From NCBI GenBank assembly GCA_937951135.1, contig CALFCI010000160.1, positions 1 through 33,662 of the forward strand: a stretch of DNA of 33,662 nucleotides, given 5' to 3'. This DNA is from an uncultured Aquimarina sp. (GTDB taxonomy: Bacteria > Bacteroidota > Bacteroidia > Flavobacteriales > Flavobacteriaceae). The notes under the pieces were generated by a model, which made no database searches, was not told the origin of the DNA, and saw only the letters and a list, made by a program, of their open reading frames with translations. Below, one piece after another: positions 17,042 through 25,108 of the stretch. Made by a program: the position numbers and the translations under genes. Position 1 is the stretch's first letter. Each line of letters opens with the position of its first letter.

Positions 17042-17863
17042 ATGAAACGGATACAAACGATCATGATATGCTTGCTGGCTATAGGTACGGTACCGTCTAT
17101 GATAGCTCAAGAGACGAAAACCGACTATAAAACAGGTCTAGAAGTAATTAAAGCTTTTGAAGAAGAACAGGCTTTTGATACACAAAAGTCGATGATGCGT
17201 ATCAAAACTACAAACAAATCAGGGAAAGAGAAAGTACGGTCTTTAGTGCAGTCTACAAAAGCAATAGGAGGAGGTCGGTACCATACGCTATTGCGATTTG
17301 TAGCCCCTGCAAATGAGCGAGGCAATAGTGTATTGATTCATGAACAAGTAGATCGAGATGACGACCAATGGATCTATCTCATCGATCTTAAAAAAGTAAG
17401 AAGAATTGCATCCTCTGCAATTGCAGATAATTTTATGGGTACAGATGTGACCTATGAAGATTTGGGGAATCAGCTTTCGGAGAGTATTGAAGATTATGAA
17501 TATGAATTATTGGAAGAAGAAAGTATCGATGATTTTCCATGTTATAAAATTGCAGCAATACCAATAGCTTCAGATGTGAAAAAGCATTCGGACTATAGTA
17601 AACGCATCCTTTGGATTCGAAAAGATGTATTTGAAATCGTGAAAACTACTTTTTATGATAAAAAGGGAGCGCTTTTTAAGCAGTATAAGGGGATGGATAT
17701 TAGAGCTGTTGAAGGGCATGAAAATACCTATAGAGTCTATCGTATGCAGGTGGATAACTATGCTAAAAAACACAGTACAGAAATTACTATAGAAAAATAC
17801 GATATCAATACGACTATCGGAGATGCTGTTTTTTCAAAAAGGGCATTAACACAAATCAATTAA
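17042..17863 (+). CDS. LolA-like outer-membrane lipoprotein-sorting family protein, copy 1
   Basis: This 273-residue secreted protein has a signal peptide (about 1-22, ending MIAQ) and a LolA-like fold (PF17131 type). The conserved block DRDDDQWIYLIDLKKVRRIA is followed by FMGTDVTYEDL, both typical of this family. Members next to MMPL transporters are thought to shuttle hydrophobic cargo through the periplasm, by analogy with LolA carrying lipoproteins in its half-barrel cavity. It lies 45 bp after the transporter gene and 25 bp before a paralogue with the same block. The direct cargo is not known; the operon product is the obvious candidate. Confidence 0.85.
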   Translation: MKRIQTIMICLLAIGTVPSMIAQETKTDYKTGLEVIKAFEEEQAFDTQKSMMRIKTTNKSGKEKVRSLVQSTKAIGGGRYHTLLRFVAPANERGNSVLIHEQVDRDDDQWIYLIDLKKVRRIASSAIADNFMGTDVTYEDLGNQLSESIEDYEYELLEEESIDDFPCYKIAAIPIASDVKKHSDYSKRILWIRKDVFEIVKTTFYDKKGALFKQYKGMDIRAVEGHENTYRVYRMQVDNYAKKHSTEITIEKYDINTTIGDAVFSKRALTQIN

Positions 17864-17888
17864 CCGTAAACAAAACAAAACTACTATT

Positions 17889-18662
17889 ATGAAAACAGTA
17901 TGGAATATCGCAGTACTATGTCTCTGTATATATACAGTGCAAGCGCAATCAGGGAAAGACATTATGATCAAGAATGATGCGCAAATTCGAACACAGGATG
18001 AGAGTAGAGATTTGACCATGATATTGACCGATGCAAAAGGGCGATCAAGAGAACGAAAAGTAAATCAATATAGTATTAATGATGCAGAGGATAATCGGTC
18101 TACAATCATACGATTTTCTGCTCCAGCAGATGTGAAAGGAACTTCATTTTTGGCAGTTGAGCATAGTACTCGTGATGATGATCAATGGTTATATCTTCCG
18201 GCATTACGAAAAACAAGGAGAATTTCATCGAGTGATATTACCGATAATTTTGTGGGGTCAGATTTTACTTATGAAGACTTAGGGACAGAAGATTTAGAAG
18301 ATTTTTCTTATACCGTATTGAGAGAAGATACTTTTGAAAATGCCAGTTGTTATGTTATAGAAGCAATTCCAATAACTCCCGAAAAAATAAAAGAAACAGG
18401 ATATAGTAAGCGAATACTATATATTCGAAAATCGGAGTATTTGGCAGTGAAAGTAGACTATTTTGATAAAAAAGGAAATCATACAAAGACATTTACGATT
18501 ACAGACATTCGTAAAATTCCGAATAGTGATAAAACAAGAGCGCATATCCTTACCATGAAGAATTTAAGAACAAAGCATACTACAGTATTGCGCTTTAATA
18601 ATTTTAAAATTAATCAGGGTCTTGATACTGCATTATTTTCGAAACGAAATTTAGAAAAGTAA
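17889..18662 (+). CDS. LolA-like outer-membrane lipoprotein-sorting family protein, copy 2
   Basis: This 257-residue paralogue of the preceding gene has a signal peptide ending TVQAQ (cleavage near residue 19). It repeats the family block as TRDDDQWLYLPALRKTRRIS and FVGSDFTYEDL, and the later GYSKRILYIRK matches the YSKRILWIRK of copy 1. The shared blocks and adjacency point to tandem duplication followed by divergence, so the two may act in sequence or as a heterodimer (inference). The acidic stretch before the YSKRI block differs between copies. It is likely periplasmic. The next gene starts 116 bp downstream after a palindrome. Confidence 0.85.
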   Translation: MKTVWNIAVLCLCIYTVQAQSGKDIMIKNDAQIRTQDESRDLTMILTDAKGRSRERKVNQYSINDAEDNRSTIIRFSAPADVKGTSFLAVEHSTRDDDQWLYLPALRKTRRISSSDITDNFVGSDFTYEDLGTEDLEDFSYTVLREDTFENASCYVIEAIPITPEKIKETGYSKRILYIRKSEYLAVKVDYFDKKGNHTKTFTITDIRKIPNSDKTRAHILTMKNLRTKHTTVLRFNNFKINQGLDTALFSKRNLEK

Positions 18663-18742
18663 TGAATACCAATTTGAAAAGGAACCACATTACAATTTTA
18701 AACCTTATACAAGGGCATTGATGAAAATCAATTTGCTTTTTA

Positions 18743-18759
18743 GTATTGCATTGCAATAC
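18743..18759. promoter_or_regulatory. 17-bp palindrome ahead of the outer-membrane barrel gene
   Basis: GTATTGCA and TGCAATAC are perfect 8-bp arms around one T, in the only long gap (116 bp) of the export half of the operon, 20 bp before the preferred ATG. It could be a regulator site, an mRNA hairpin or a processing site tuning barrel expression; the sequence does not decide between these. Confidence 0.4.
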
Positions 18760-18778
18760 GGCTAATCACTTTTATATA

Positions 18779-20086
18779 ATGACACATTATCACACAAGTA
18801 TCCCACTTTTTAAACTAGTAGTGTTTTTTTTGATCACTACAGTAGTTTCCTTTTGTCAAGCGCAAGAAGTAGACAAAAAATACCGTTTAGGTGGTTTTGT
18901 TGAGCTCGATCATATCAGTTATTTTGAGACTGAAGAAGATAAAGTAAATGCTAGAAATCAAGGCATTGTACAACTAGAAGTAGAAAGTAATTTTAGTACC
19001 AAGTACAAGTTTTTTGGTGGAGTAGAAATTAGAGAAGATTTGAGTGATCCCGATCGAAGCCGTGTTTTTATAGATGAAGCCTATGTAGATATATATCTTA
19101 AAAGTATGGATATTAGAGTTGGGAAACAAATCATAACATGGGGAGAGGCAGATGCGATTAACCCTACAAATAATATCAATCCTGTAGATTTAAGTGATTT
19201 AAGTGATACAGATGATGAGCGGATAGGCGTGTATGCTGTGCAAGCGAAGTATTATGTAGGAGATTTTACTTTTCATGGGGTATTGATCCCTGTGTATGAT
19301 GGCAGTGTACTTCCTAAAAGCAATTCTAGATGGTTTTTAGATTTCCCGACAACGGTGGCACTACCAGATGGTCAAATGGCTCCTGCTCAATTTAATCTAG
19401 CACTAACCGAGGAGCCTGCTGCAGATACCCGTAGTGCACAATTTGCATTGAAAGCAGCCACTTCTATAGGGGGATGGGATATGTCTGTAAGTTATTTTAA
19501 TGGATATGATGACCTTCCCAATTATAGTCAAATAGTAACTCCTACAGCTACGGGGGTCGATGTAACTGTGCTCCCTAAGATTCATGAGTTAGAAGTATAT
19601 GGTTTTGATTTTTCTACGTCCTATGGTTCCTATGGGTTTAGAGGAGAGTTGGGGTATTTTAAAACAGAAGATACCAAAGGAGAAGACCAAACTATTGACG
19701 ATTCCTTTTTTCAATATGTAGTAGGAATAGATCGGAATTTCAGTAATATTATTGGAGAGAATAATTTATTTGTGATTGTGCAATGGGTACATCAGATTAT
19801 AGAGAGTGGAGCGAAAGTACCTAATACGAATCTAAATAATATTTTTCAAGAATCAATATTGGCTCGAATGGAATATCAGTTGGGTAATTTTTCGACACTT
19901 ACTTTACAAGGTACGTATGATTTTAAAGCAGAGAACTATTATGTTCAACCTGAAATTACTTATGAAATTAGTGACGGATTAAACCTTACCGTATTGGCTG
20001 ATTTCTTTGGAGGAGAAGAGCGTACTTTTTTTGGGAATTATAGAACCAATAACAGAGCGCAATTGAAACTAAAGTATAGTTTTTAA
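18779..20086 (+). CDS. DUF1302-like outer-membrane beta-barrel protein
   Basis: This 435-residue protein has a signal peptide (about 1-30, ending CQAQ), alternating beta-strand sequence, and a C-terminal Phe (LKLKYSF) expected for barrels folded by the BAM machinery. Residues near 120 read VGKQIITWGEADAINPTNNI, matching the GKQ-x-WGE-AD-x-NP signature of DUF1302/DUF1302-like porins that accompany MMPL and LolA-like genes. It is predicted to give the exported lipid its outer-membrane step. An in-frame TTG at 18746 would add 11 residues ahead of the signal peptide; the ATG at 18779 gives a normal one and was chosen. Its stop codon runs into the terminal repeat of a 202-bp element. Confidence 0.82.
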   Translation: MTHYHTSIPLFKLVVFFLITTVVSFCQAQEVDKKYRLGGFVELDHISYFETEEDKVNARNQGIVQLEVESNFSTKYKFFGGVEIREDLSDPDRSRVFIDEAYVDIYLKSMDIRVGKQIITWGEADAINPTNNINPVDLSDLSDTDDERIGVYAVQAKYYVGDFTFHGVLIPVYDGSVLPKSNSRWFLDFPTTVALPDGQMAPAQFNLALTEEPAADTRSAQFALKAATSIGGWDMSVSYFNGYDDLPNYSQIVTPTATGVDVTVLPKIHELEVYGFDFSTSYGSYGFRGELGYFKTEDTKGEDQTIDDSFFQYVVGIDRNFSNIIGENNLFVIVQWVHQIIESGAKVPNTNLNNIFQESILARMEYQLGNFSTLTLQGTYDFKAENYYVQPEITYEISDGLNLTVLADFFGGEERTFFGNYRTNNRAQLKLKYSF

Positions 20087-20287
20087 CCTGAGTTCGACAT
20101 AAGAAAATCACGTCAATTCGAGTAATTCGGCGAAGGAGAATTGTATCGATTCCCGAGGCTTCGGGAGTGATTTTTCTTATGAAAAAGCTGATCTCGATAC
20201 ATTTTCTCTTCGTTATACTACGAAAAAACACTCTCCCGAAGCGGGATGACGGTTTTTCAACTATTCTGGCTTAGGTAGAACTCAGGT
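20086..20287. repeat. 202-bp element with 18-bp imperfect terminal inverted repeats (MITE-like or terminator-like)
   Basis: The left end ACCTGAGTTCGACATAAG (20086-20103) matches the reverse complement of the right end (20270-20287) at 16 of 18 positions. Inside are hairpins TCCCGA-ggct-TCGGGA (20151-20166) and TCCCG-aag-CGGGA (20234-20246), the latter followed by TGACGG and five T. No ORF of substance lies inside. It sits between convergent genes, so it could be a nonautonomous mobile element, a dispersed flavobacterial intergenic repeat, or a bidirectional terminator. No clear target-site duplication could be assigned. Confidence 0.6.
20234..20256 (+). terminator. Possible terminator hairpin for the lipo-polyketide operon
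   Basis: A 5-bp stem TCCCG/CGGGA with a 3-nt loop is followed six bases later by TTTTT. It lies about 150 bp beyond the barrel gene. The stem is short, so this is a weak call; it is also internal to the 202-bp repeat element. Confidence 0.3.
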
Positions 20288-20354
20288 TTTTAGCAAGTAT
20301 ACGTGTATGTTGAGAGTGTCTATTGTCTAATCAGATATGAATTGGAGGATGTTT

Positions 20355-20996
20355 TTACAATGAAATCGGTAGCACAGTGATATCATTGATGCTGATCTTT
20401 TGATTTGTAGCTAAATAACAATAGTGATCAGATTGTACCGGTATAGATACCGTATGCCATGTTGTATTTTCTATGGTAGTGCTGTGCGCTGTAATCATAA
20501 AAGAATCTAACGGTATACTCAAGCCTTTTCCATCCGCTTTAATCACCGCTTCTTTTTGTGTCCAATAGGTGAAAAATGCATCCGTTTGATTGGGAGCAGT
20601 AGCAATTGTATGCCATTCTTCTGGGGTCATTTGTGATTTAAAATGTGATGGATCTACAGTCTTTGTTTTTTCAATATCAATACCCAGATGGAGTTGATCA
20701 CTAAGGGCGCAAATCACATAGTCTCCAGAGTGAGAGATATTAAAATCAATAGGGCCAGATATAAAAGGCCTATTGTGTTTGGAGTATTGGAGTGCTGCAA
20801 GAGGATCTTCTGTACGGTTTAGTTTTTCAAACCCCTTGCGTACTAATAGTTTGCCTAGCAGTGTAGCTTGCTGGTCTTCCCATTTGTGATACCGCTTGAT
20901 TTTTGCTTGCATCTCTTTGGGTACTGTTTTTAAATAGGAATCAAAATGCTGTTCTTGAAAAGAACTACTGATTTTAGTATAAAAAATATCAACCAT
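20355..20996 (-). CDS. Sfp-type 4'-phosphopantetheinyl transferase
   Basis: This 213-residue enzyme transfers phosphopantetheine from CoA to carrier-protein serines. The hallmarks are FNISHSGDYV (85-94), GIDIEK (105-110, Mg2+ ligands Asp107 and Glu109) and WTQKEAVIKADGKGL (145-159, with Glu149 and Lys153). Length fits the Sfp group rather than AcpS (about 120). It converges on the end of the lipo-polyketide operon, 268 bp away, and is the natural activator of its three ACP domains (Ser45, Ser952 and Ser974 of their proteins). It is transcribed separately, so a wider role in the cell is possible. Confidence 0.92.
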   Translation of the reverse strand: MVDIFYTKISSSFQEQHFDSYLKTVPKEMQAKIKRYHKWEDQQATLLGKLLVRKGFEKLNRTEDPLAALQYSKHNRPFISGPIDFNISHSGDYVICALSDQLHLGIDIEKTKTVDPSHFKSQMTPEEWHTIATAPNQTDAFFTYWTQKEAVIKADGKGLSIPLDSFMITAHSTTIENTTWHTVSIPVQSDHYCYLATNQKISINDITVLPISL

Positions 20997-21200
20997 ACTG
21001 CTAAGCTACACAAATAGGGCGCTTTTTCATAGTGAAGCTATGGCTAATACGGAATAAGGACAATACCACTTTTTATCTGAAATTATCATATACACTGTTT
21101 GTTTTGATCTCATAAAGTGTTACAAAACTCTACATATGAGTCTTGGCTCTTGTAGCAAAGCGATCTTGCATCTTATTAGAATACTAATTTCAGTATACCG

Positions 21201-22406
21201 TTAATTAACAAATGGATCACTCCACTTCGTATCAGTATACACATTGGTTCCAGAAAGTGTTTTGATAAACGCTTCTATGGCTTCCATATCGGCAGCACTT
21301 AGGTTAAGGTTTTGACCATTTCCTCCAGTACCTCCTTGTAAACGATTATCAAGGTTTGTATTTCCAGTAGCATCTATGTCATTATAATGTGCTACTACTG
21401 CCGGGATTGATGCAAGACTGGCATCATGCATTAAGGACCCATTAAGTATTCCTGCACTATTAAAAATATCTCTTAAAGTAGGTGCTCTAGTTACGGTAAA
21501 GTCAGTCGTTGTTGTACTTCCAAATACACCTGTAACTCCATTATTTAAACTTTGTGGATCAATATCAAATTCTGGTGCGGCATGACATGTAATACACCCT
21601 GCTCCATTTTGATTTGGAGGTCTTAAGAATAGCGATTTTCCTTGGTTCTCTTGAGCCGTAAAATTAGGAAAGTCTACATTGTCGGCATTGACCAAGGCAC
21701 GCCCACTATCATATTTAGAGTCAAAAGATTGAATGCTTCGTACAAATTGAGCTAAACATTCTTGTAGTCGCGCTTCTGTAATGGTGGTATCTCCATATAC
21801 AAATTGAAATAGTTCTTGATAATATTCCAATGCCGTTAATTTTGTAAGTAGATCTGCTAATCCAGGGGCTCCATCGGTACCACTAAATCCCATTTCGGCA
21901 TGATCCTGTATGGGTTGCGTAGTTTGTGCTTCTAAGGTCGCTGCCCGTTCATCCCAAAAAAAACGAGCTTCTGCTGCAAATCTAGCATTGATTAATCGCA
22001 TACTATGTCTTCCTGTTTCTCCATTAACTCCAGTACTTACGTCTTCAATATCACTAAATGCCATAGCTTGTTGATGACAACTAGCACAGGATACCGTATT
22101 GTCTGTAGACAAGTTTTTATCATAAAATAAAACACGCCCAAGAGTTGCTTTAGCATCTGTTATGGGGTTATCAGTAGTATTATCTTTAGTAATATAATTG
22201 GGAATGGCTTGATTGGCATAATTGGATAGTGTGTTTAAATTAATAGCATTTCCGAAAATACTTTCGAGGATGACGGTATCGATGTCTTCAGTACCCTCAG
22301 TGTCTTCTGTGTTTTCAATATTTGTATCGGTGTATTCATCAGAGTCAGAACAAGAGATGAGGACGAGAATAAAAACAAACGCGAATAGATTTCTGGTAGT
22401 TGTCAT
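21201..22406 (-). CDS. Dihaem cytochrome-c peroxidase/MauG-family lipoprotein
   Basis: This 401-residue protein has a lipoprotein signal (LISC, lipidated Cys19), then an acidic, Thr/Glu-rich spacer (about 20-45). It has two c-type haem sites, SCASCH (Cys107, Cys110, His111) and GCITCH (Cys271, Cys274, His275). The GRVLFYDKNLS and SCASCHQQAMAFSD blocks match the bacterial cytochrome c peroxidase family, which reduces H2O2 or, in MauG-like branches, oxidises other substrates. It is probably anchored in the periplasm or outer membrane. Flanking gaps of 204 bp and 268 bp suggest its own promoter; no link to the lipid operon is evident. Neither gap shows another gene. Confidence 0.9.
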   Translation of the reverse strand: MTTTRNLFAFVFILVLISCSDSDEYTDTNIENTEDTEGTEDIDTVILESIFGNAINLNTLSNYANQAIPNYITKDNTTDNPITDAKATLGRVLFYDKNLSTDNTVSCASCHQQAMAFSDIEDVSTGVNGETGRHSMRLINARFAAEARFFWDERAATLEAQTTQPIQDHAEMGFSGTDGAPGLADLLTKLTALEYYQELFQFVYGDTTITEARLQECLAQFVRSIQSFDSKYDSGRALVNADNVDFPNFTAQENQGKSLFLRPPNQNGAGCITCHAAPEFDIDPQSLNNGVTGVFGSTTTTDFTVTRAPTLRDIFNSAGILNGSLMHDASLASIPAVVAHYNDIDATGNTNLDNRLQGGTGGNGQNLNLSAADMEAIEAFIKTLSGTNVYTDTKWSDPFVN

Positions 22407-22674
22407 AAAGAGCTTAGATTAGGATATTTTAAAGATAAGATACCTTGAAGATAAAACCTACTTTTAGTTAATTTAAAAAGTAATTTTTGTGTATTTTGTA
22501 GATTTTAATTGTCTTTTATCGACAAAATAATTGTTTTTACTAGTTGATTAAATGTGTTGAATTTAGTGTAATTGTAGATTTAACATTTTGGAGCTTGGAG
22601 AATTCCAATAGAGATTAGCGTATCTAAAAAAACAAATGATTTGGATGATCAATACCACTATAATCATAGGATTA

Positions 22675-25005
22675 CTATTTTTTAAACCAACGTGATTTTG
22701 GTTTAGGGGCGTCTCCATATCCATATCCATATCCATACCCATACGCTTTTTTATGATCGACATCATTAATAAGAAGTCCCATTTTAGAAAAGCGTTGATC
22801 AGTATATAAGCCCTTAGGAATTTCTAACAGTCTTTTATCAGAATAGTTAAACCGTAACACATAGAGGCATAGTTGTGCATAAGTACTTAAAAGTAGTGTA
22901 TCGGCGACTTGACTTACAGGAGGGGTGTCGATAATAATATAATCATAAGAAGTTTTCAGGAGTTTAAAAAAATCTGCTACCCTATGGTGTTTTAGTAATT
23001 CTGCTGGATTCGGTGGAGATGGACCAGAAGTAATAATGTCTAAACTAGGGAAATCAGGTAGATTCACGATCATATCCGATAGTTGTACCGTTTTATCTTT
23101 GATATAGTGCGTGATCCCTTTTGGGCTATACACATTTAAATATTTACGTAAAGCAGACGATCGTAAATCCATTTCTAGTAACGCTATTTTTTTCTCTGAA
23201 CGCCCCAATGTGATGGCAAGATTACTGGCAATAAATGATTTTCCTTCTCCTTTTATTGTAGAAGTAATTAGGATGGTTTGTCCTTTTTCTTTTGGATTGT
23301 CAAGCATGAAATTGATATTAATTTCTAAGAGTCGAAATGATTCTGCTAAACTAGAACGATCGGCACCTGTAGTGACTAAGCTTTTTTCTTTTGATCTAGG
23401 AATATCACCTATGATCGGAATCTGAAGTTTCTTTTTAACGGTATTGATATCATGAACTTTTGTGTCTAAAACATCTTTAATAAAGATAATCAGTATCGGG
23501 ATGATAAGCCCCGCTAGAAAAGCAGAAAGAAATATCTTATTTTTTTTAGGGCTAATAGAAGATCGAGAGCTATAAGATTTTTCAATCACTTTAGCATTAG
23601 ATACCGTTGCGGCTAATGATATGGCAGTTTCTTCTCGTTTTTCTAATAAATAGATAAAAAGTGTTTCTTTAATTTCTTGCTGTCGTTTTAGATCATGTAG
23701 TTTCCGTTCTTTGGTAGGTAATGCTGCAATTTTAGAATTGACATAGGCATCTCTTTGCTTTAGATCTGTTAACCGAATGGTTAGGGACTTTTTTGAGGTG
23801 ATTAAGCTTTGCTCTAAACTTTCTTTGATACTGTTTAGTTTTGCATTGATCGTAATTAACAAGGGGTTTTGAGCATTAGAACTGTTTGAAATTCGATTTC
23901 GTTGTAACGCAATTTCATTGTATTTGTTAATGAGTAACCCAGTGTTCGGATCTTTAAATCCCATATTGGCAGGCAATAGGTCTATCTCTGGTTTGTTTAG
24001 ATATTCCATCGTAAAATCGATCAAGCCTATTTGTATCGAAGTTTCCAATACCGCTTTTTCATTTTCAGAGGAGTTGGATAGCATCATTGCCGCTTCTTCC
24101 GGCAAACGTGTTAAGTTGTTTTGGGTTTTAAAAGCTTCAACTCCTTTTTCTAAAGCTACAAGATCTGTACTAATAATTTCGATGCGCTCTTTCACAAAAC
24201 GAGCTGTATTTTCTGAAATCTTATTTTTGTCATTAATAACATCAATATTATATTCTTCAATTAATTGATCTAGAATAATCATCGCTCTTTTTTTTGCAAT
24301 GGTATTCATGGTAAGCGTTACTACATTTGTGTTTTTGTCTGTCAATCCAATTTTGATTGTAGATTTATACCGCTCTACTACATCGAGTAGCGGACTTACA
24401 TTAACATAGATTTTGCTGCCTATAAATTTAGAAAGTACGATGTCATTGGGGGTAATAATCATATCACTTAGCACAGTAGAAATGCATTCCCCAAAACGTC
24501 CAGATTGTATAAAATTTTCTTCGGGATCTAAAATAGTATACGCCCGATTTTCATTAATTTGAACAATAAAATTGGACGCTTTCTCATAGTAAGCATTGTC
24601 TAGAAAAGTAATGGCTATAGGGACATTATCGGTAAGTTCGATTAATCGTTTAGAGAATTTTGTTTTGCACGCATACGTAATATTTAGTCCTAGTTTTCGG
24701 ACTACATTTTCCATTAAAGGGCGTGATTTTAAAATTTCAATCTCATTAAGAACCTCTTTGTTGTTGTTTTTCAACATCGATAAACTTCCAAGATTGGCAA
24801 ACTCACCTAGTCCTTTTTGATCCTCTGTTTTTATAAGAATACTAGACGTAACCCGATACGTTTTAGGGGTGTATCTAAGGTGTAAATATCCTAAGGCAAA
24901 AGCAATACCAAAGGAAATTAAAAATAATTTCCAGTGTCGAGTGTATTTTTCAAATAATTCTTTGATCACTAAGTTTCCGGAATCGTCATCAGATTCGTGA
25001 TTCAT
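22675..25005 (-). CDS. Wzc-type polysaccharide co-polymerase and tyrosine kinase
   Basis: This 776-residue inner-membrane protein controls export and chain length of extracellular polysaccharide. A Wzz-like periplasmic domain with coiled-coil stretches lies between TM1 (about 22-42) and TM2 (about 484-506). The cytoplasmic BY-kinase domain has Walker A STIKGEGKSF with Lys589, a divergent Walker A' LLEMDLRSSALRKYL, and Walker B YIIIDTPP. The tail is a tyrosine cluster, Tyr755, 757, 759, 761 and 763 in YGYGYGYGYG, the expected autophosphorylation site, encoded by a hexanucleotide repeat. It lies downstream of the sugar transferase (103 bp) on the same strand. No Wza-type exporter gene is in the window. 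Confidence 0.92.
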   Translation of the reverse strand: MNHESDDDSGNLVIKELFEKYTRHWKLFLISFGIAFALGYLHLRYTPKTYRVTSSILIKTEDQKGLGEFANLGSLSMLKNNNKEVLNEIEILKSRPLMENVVRKLGLNITYACKTKFSKRLIELTDNVPIAITFLDNAYYEKASNFIVQINENRAYTILDPEENFIQSGRFGECISTVLSDMIITPNDIVLSKFIGSKIYVNVSPLLDVVERYKSTIKIGLTDKNTNVVTLTMNTIAKKRAMIILDQLIEEYNIDVINDKNKISENTARFVKERIEIISTDLVALEKGVEAFKTQNNLTRLPEEAAMMLSNSSENEKAVLETSIQIGLIDFTMEYLNKPEIDLLPANMGFKDPNTGLLINKYNEIALQRNRISNSSNAQNPLLITINAKLNSIKESLEQSLITSKKSLTIRLTDLKQRDAYVNSKIAALPTKERKLHDLKRQQEIKETLFIYLLEKREETAISLAATVSNAKVIEKSYSSRSSISPKKNKIFLSAFLAGLIIPILIIFIKDVLDTKVHDINTVKKKLQIPIIGDIPRSKEKSLVTTGADRSSLAESFRLLEININFMLDNPKEKGQTILITSTIKGEGKSFIASNLAITLGRSEKKIALLEMDLRSSALRKYLNVYSPKGITHYIKDKTVQLSDMIVNLPDFPSLDIITSGPSPPNPAELLKHHRVADFFKLLKTSYDYIIIDTPPVSQVADTLLLSTYAQLCLYVLRFNYSDKRLLEIPKGLYTDQRFSKMGLLINDVDHKKAYGYGYGYGYGDAPKPKSRWFKK
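22707..22745 (-). repeat. Hexanucleotide repeat coding for the Wzc Tyr-Gly tail
   Basis: On the coding strand TAT-GGN is repeated five times (mostly TATGGA), seen on the plus strand as CCATAT repeats. It encodes five alternating Tyr-Gly pairs. Slippage by whole units would change Tyr number without shifting frame. Confidence 0.7.
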
Positions 25006-25108
25006 GAAGGTGCTATTTTTGTGTGGAGCCGCAAAATATTGCAGCGCTATCTAGTTGGTTCGATAAAAATAGCTATAATCTATAGATTTTCCATGATGAT
25101 TCGCAGGA

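Noticed and set aside
18662-18778. Short ORFs (MNTNLK... and MKINLL...) and a TTG extension ahead of the barrel gene
   Set aside because: Both ORFs are under 20 codons without motifs, and the TTG extension would put 11 non-signal residues before a normal signal peptide starting at the ATG at 18779.
22702-22750. CRISPR-like short repeats
   Set aside because: Uninterrupted in-frame coding repeat with no spacers; the intergenic arrays at 29957 and 32573 likewise have no spacers.
22563-22766. 67-codon ORF with a Met-Asp repeat overlapping the end of the Wzc gene
   Set aside because: The repeat is simply the CCATAT/TATGGA tract of the Wzc tail read in another frame of the same strand.
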